Positions 14,695 through 16,449 of a stretch of 16,449 nt of DNA are shown here, one piece after another. The stretch covers positions 1 through 16,449 of the forward strand of contig NZ_CAJPOU010000032.1 in assembly GCF_905372335.1 (NCBI RefSeq), in the 5' to 3' direction. Numbering within the stretch: position 1 is the first letter of the stretch; every line of letters begins with the position of its first letter. A model generated the notes under the pieces. That model worked only from the letters and a program-made list of their open reading frames with translations. It did no database searches and was not told where the DNA came from. The stretch is from Streptococcus sp. A12 (GTDB lineage: Bacteria; Bacillota; Bacilli; Lactobacillales; Streptococcaceae). The position numbers and the translations under genes were made by a program.

Positions 14695-15388
14695 TGTTTC
14701 TCATATAGTAACCTACACCGCGGCGCGTTAAAATATACTCCGGACGACCTGGGATATCCTCTATTTTTTCGCGCAATCGACGAATCGTTACGTCCACTGT
14801 CCGAACATCACCAAAATAATCGTAGCCCCAGACTGTTTCCAGTAAATGCTCACGAGTCATGACTTGGCCTACATGGGTTGCCAAGTGATAGAGCAGCTCA
14901 AATTCGCGATGGGTCAACTCAAGCTCTTTGCCTTTTTTCTGAGCAAGAAAAGCATCCGGAATGATTTTCAAGTCCCCAATCACAATCTCTGAATCTGATG
15001 TAGACTCTGTCTGTGATTCTACCGTTAGTTCTGTCCGACGCAACAAAGCCTTTACGCGAGCTTGAAGCTCACGATTTGAGAATGGCTTGGTCACATAGTC
15101 ATCCGCCCCAATTTCAAGACCGATGACCTTATCAAATTCTGTATCTTTTGCAGAAAGAACAATAATCGGCACATTACTAGTCTTCCGAATGGTACGCGCC
15201 ACTTCCAAGCCGTCAATTTCAGGAAGCATGAGGTCCAAAATCAAAATATCTGGGTTCTCAGCTTCGAAAACAGCCAGTGCTTCTTTCCCATCGAAGGCAG
15301 TCAAGACTTCATAGCCTTCTTTGGCCATATTGAATTTTATAATATCCGAAATCGGCTTTTCATCATCTACAACAAGAATTTTCTTCAT
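14687..15388 (-). CDS. vicR: VicR (WalR) essential response regulator, OmpR family
   Basis: A 233-residue DNA-binding response regulator controlling cell-wall hydrolase and surface-protein genes. The receiver domain (1-120) carries the acidic pair Asp8-Asp9, phospho-acceptor Asp52 in LDLMLPEIDG, the switch residue Ser79 in VLSAKD and Lys101 in TKPF. After a variable linker rich in Ser, Thr and Glu (about 119-135), the winged-helix domain ends with the recognition-helix region GYDYFGDVRTVDVTIRRLREK and the wing RRGVGYYM. The gene leads the vicR-vicK-vicX operon. An extended -10 promoter lies about 50 bases upstream. The ribosome site is weak (GTAGG, seven bases from the ATG). No obvious repeat of a WalR-type TGTAAH box was found in its own promoter region. 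Confidence 0.98.
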   Translation of the reverse strand: MKKILVVDDEKPISDIIKFNMAKEGYEVLTAFDGKEALAVFEAENPDILILDLMLPEIDGLEVARTIRKTSNVPIIVLSAKDTEFDKVIGLEIGADDYVTKPFSNRELQARVKALLRRTELTVESQTESTSDSEIVIGDLKIIPDAFLAQKKGKELELTHREFELLYHLATHVGQVMTREHLLETVWGYDYFGDVRTVDVTIRRLREKIEDIPGRPEYILTRRGVGYYMRNND

Positions 15389-15439
15389 ACATGTACCTAC
15401 TTCTATTTTTTCTTTGCTTCTTCAAATCTCTGTCCTTTC

Positions 15440-15448
15440 ATTATAGCA
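15440..15448 (-). promoter_or_regulatory. Extended -10 promoter of the vicRKX operon
   Basis: The minus strand reads TGCTATAAT, a perfect extended -10. Transcription would begin near 15433, giving a leader of about 45 bases. No consensus -35 is present at normal spacing. It is the best promoter in the 231-base gap between vicR and thrS. Confidence 0.68.
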
Positions 15449-15581
15449 AATTTCTTTGAAAAATGGGAGTTATACTTTGATTTGTAAAGAAAGAGAAAGA
15501 AAAAGGTTATGCAATGGAAAAAATAATAATCACAACATAGAGGTCACTAAAACAGCGCTTAAATAATTATTTTCAATCCAC

Positions 15582-15609
15582 AAAAAAAAGCTAGGTTTAA
15601 AGCCTAGCT
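15582..15609 (-). terminator. Intrinsic terminator of thrS
   Basis: On the minus strand AGCTAGG (15609-15603) pairs with CCTAGCT (15595-15589) around a seven-base CTTTAAA loop, followed by an uninterrupted run of T (complement of 15582-15589). It begins ten bases after the thrS stop codon and insulates thrS from vicR. Confidence 0.9.
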
Positions 15610-15619
15610 ACTCTATCTG

Positions 15620-16449
15620 TTAGTTTGTTACACGAGACTTGTTAGCAATATCTGCAAGAATCAATTCTACAAATGCATCTACCGGCATGGTTTCTGTTTC
15701 TTTTTGACCATAACGGCGAACGTTTACAGCCTTCTCTTCCATTTCCTTGTCCCCAACGATCAATTGGTAAGGAATCTTTTGAGTTTGTGAAGCACGGATC
15801 TTGAACTGCATTTTTTCGTTGCGTTCATCCACATCAGCACGGACACCACGGTCACGGAGTTTTTTAGCTATTTCCCATGCGTAGTCCACGTGTTTTTCGT
15901 TTGATACTGGGATGAGAGTTACTTGGTGTGGTGCCAGCCATGTTGGGAAGGCACCCTTGTAGTTCTCAATCAAAATCGCTGTGAAGCGTTCCATAGTTGA
16001 GATAACCCCACGGTGGATCATAACTGGACGGTGTTCTTCACCATCAGCTCCGATATATTTGAGGTCGAAGCGTTCTGGAAGCAAGAAGTCAAGCTGGATA
16101 GTAGAAAGAGTTTCTTCTTTCCCAAGGGCTGTCTTAACTTGGATATCCAATTTTGGTCCGTAGAAGGCTGCTTCACCTTCAGCTTCAAAGTAGTCAACAC
16201 CCATTTCATCAAGAGCTGCACGAAGCATGGTTTGGGCATTTTCCCACATCTCATCGTTGTCAAAGTACTTGTGAGTATCTTGAGGGTCACGAAGAGAGAG
16301 ACGGAAGCGGTATTCATTCAAGTTGAAGTCTTCATAAACATCGATAATCAACTGAAGGGCACGTTGGAATTCTTCTTGGATTTGTTCTGGAGTGACAAAG
16401 AGGTGACCGTCGTTGAGAGACATTTCACGCACACGTTGAAGACCAGTAA
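15620..16449 (-). CDS. thrS: Threonyl-tRNA synthetase, C-terminal part (cut by window edge)
   Basis: Charges tRNA-Thr with threonine in the cytoplasm. About 275 C-terminal residues are present and the reading frame continues beyond the right edge, so the editing and N-terminal domains and any upstream T-box leader lie outside. The visible part begins in the class II motif 2 area (TGLQRVREM), followed by NDGHLF, whose His corresponds to a zinc ligand. Motif 3 follows in PVMIHRGVISTMERFTAIL, including the second zinc-ligand His. The C-terminal anticodon-binding domain starts near LAPHQVTLIPV and shows KIRASQTQKIPYQLIVG, ending at VTN. The GTG at 16432 could look like a start but is internal. 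A terminator follows ten bases after the stop. Confidence 0.97.
   Translation of the reverse strand, partial: TGLQRVREMSLNDGHLFVTPEQIQEEFQRALQLIIDVYEDFNLNEYRFRLSLRDPQDTHKYFDNDEMWENAQTMLRAALDEMGVDYFEAEGEAAFYGPKLDIQVKTALGKEETLSTIQLDFLLPERFDLKYIGADGEEHRPVMIHRGVISTMERFTAILIENYKGAFPTWLAPHQVTLIPVSNEKHVDYAWEIAKKLRDRGVRADVDERNEKMQFKIRASQTQKIPYQLIVGDKEMEEKAVNVRRYGQKETETMPVDAFVELILADIANKSRVTN

Larger units (their letters stand above)
15389..15619. other. Intergenic region between thrS and vicR
   Basis: This gap holds the vicR leader and promoter at its left side and the thrS terminator at its right. The middle part (about 15475-15580) is AT-rich with a purine-rich run of GAAAGAGAAAGAAAAA type. I see no ORF beyond a few codons, no tandem repeat and no hairpin other than the terminator. 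Confidence 0.6.

Noticed and set aside
16430..16432. GTG at 16432 as the start of thrS
   Set aside because: The reading frame continues upstream through the conserved TGLQR residues to the window edge, so this codon is an internal Val.

Overview
The window looks like a chromosomal core region of a low-GC Gram-positive of the genus Streptococcus, most likely an oral mitis/sanguinis/parasanguinis-type species. The evidence is the gene content and protein sequences: a VicR/VicK pair with the streptococcal single-membrane-segment VicK (phospho-accepting His218), VicX, ThrRS, Smc, RNase III, FtsY and glucose-6-phosphate dehydrogenase that all read as streptococcal proteins. There is also a consistent use of extended -10 promoters. 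I cannot fix the species from sequence alone. I see no rRNA, tRNA, insertion sequence, prophage or CRISPR, and no gene-free stretch above 300 bases.

Layout from left to right. (1) Bases 1-737, minus strand: the N-terminal third of tex, running off the left edge. (2) Bases 857-2717, plus strand: a three-gene unit divergent from tex, made of a 48-residue protein, an ArsP_1/DUF318-type permease and its usual TIGR03943/DUF1980 partner. The genes are joined by two ATGA overlaps and closed by a terminator. (3) Bases 2882-4348, plus strand: zwf alone with its own promoter. (4) Bases 4377-4409: a bidirectional terminator shared by zwf and the convergent ftsY. (5) Bases 4412-11924, minus strand: rnc-smc-HAD-HAD-ftsY, in which every gene overlaps the next. 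(6) Bases 12083-12472, minus strand: a small DUF454 membrane-protein gene with an intrinsic terminator on each side. (7) Bases 12530-15388, minus strand: the essential cell-wall two-component operon vicR-vicK-vicX. (8) Bases 15620-16449, minus strand: the C-terminal part of thrS, with a terminator isolating it from vicR.

How the genes work together. VicRK senses and controls cell-wall homeostasis, with VicX as an associated metallo-beta-lactamase-fold hydrolase. The rnc-smc-ftsY block couples RNA processing, chromosome condensation and co-translational membrane targeting, as in many Firmicutes, here with two Cof-type HAD phosphatases inserted. zwf feeds the oxidative pentose phosphate pathway. 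The permease unit has an unknown substrate.

Most of the window is ordinary housekeeping DNA and I do not see a convincing undescribed system. The points most worth a second look are: a tex promoter placed so that its mRNA may be leaderless, with a perfect 16-bp palindrome over it; the 48-residue protein coupled to the permease pair; a long acidic FtsY N-terminal extension with 57-bp tandem repeats; and the separation of rnc from vicRKX by a terminator-flanked DUF454 gene.
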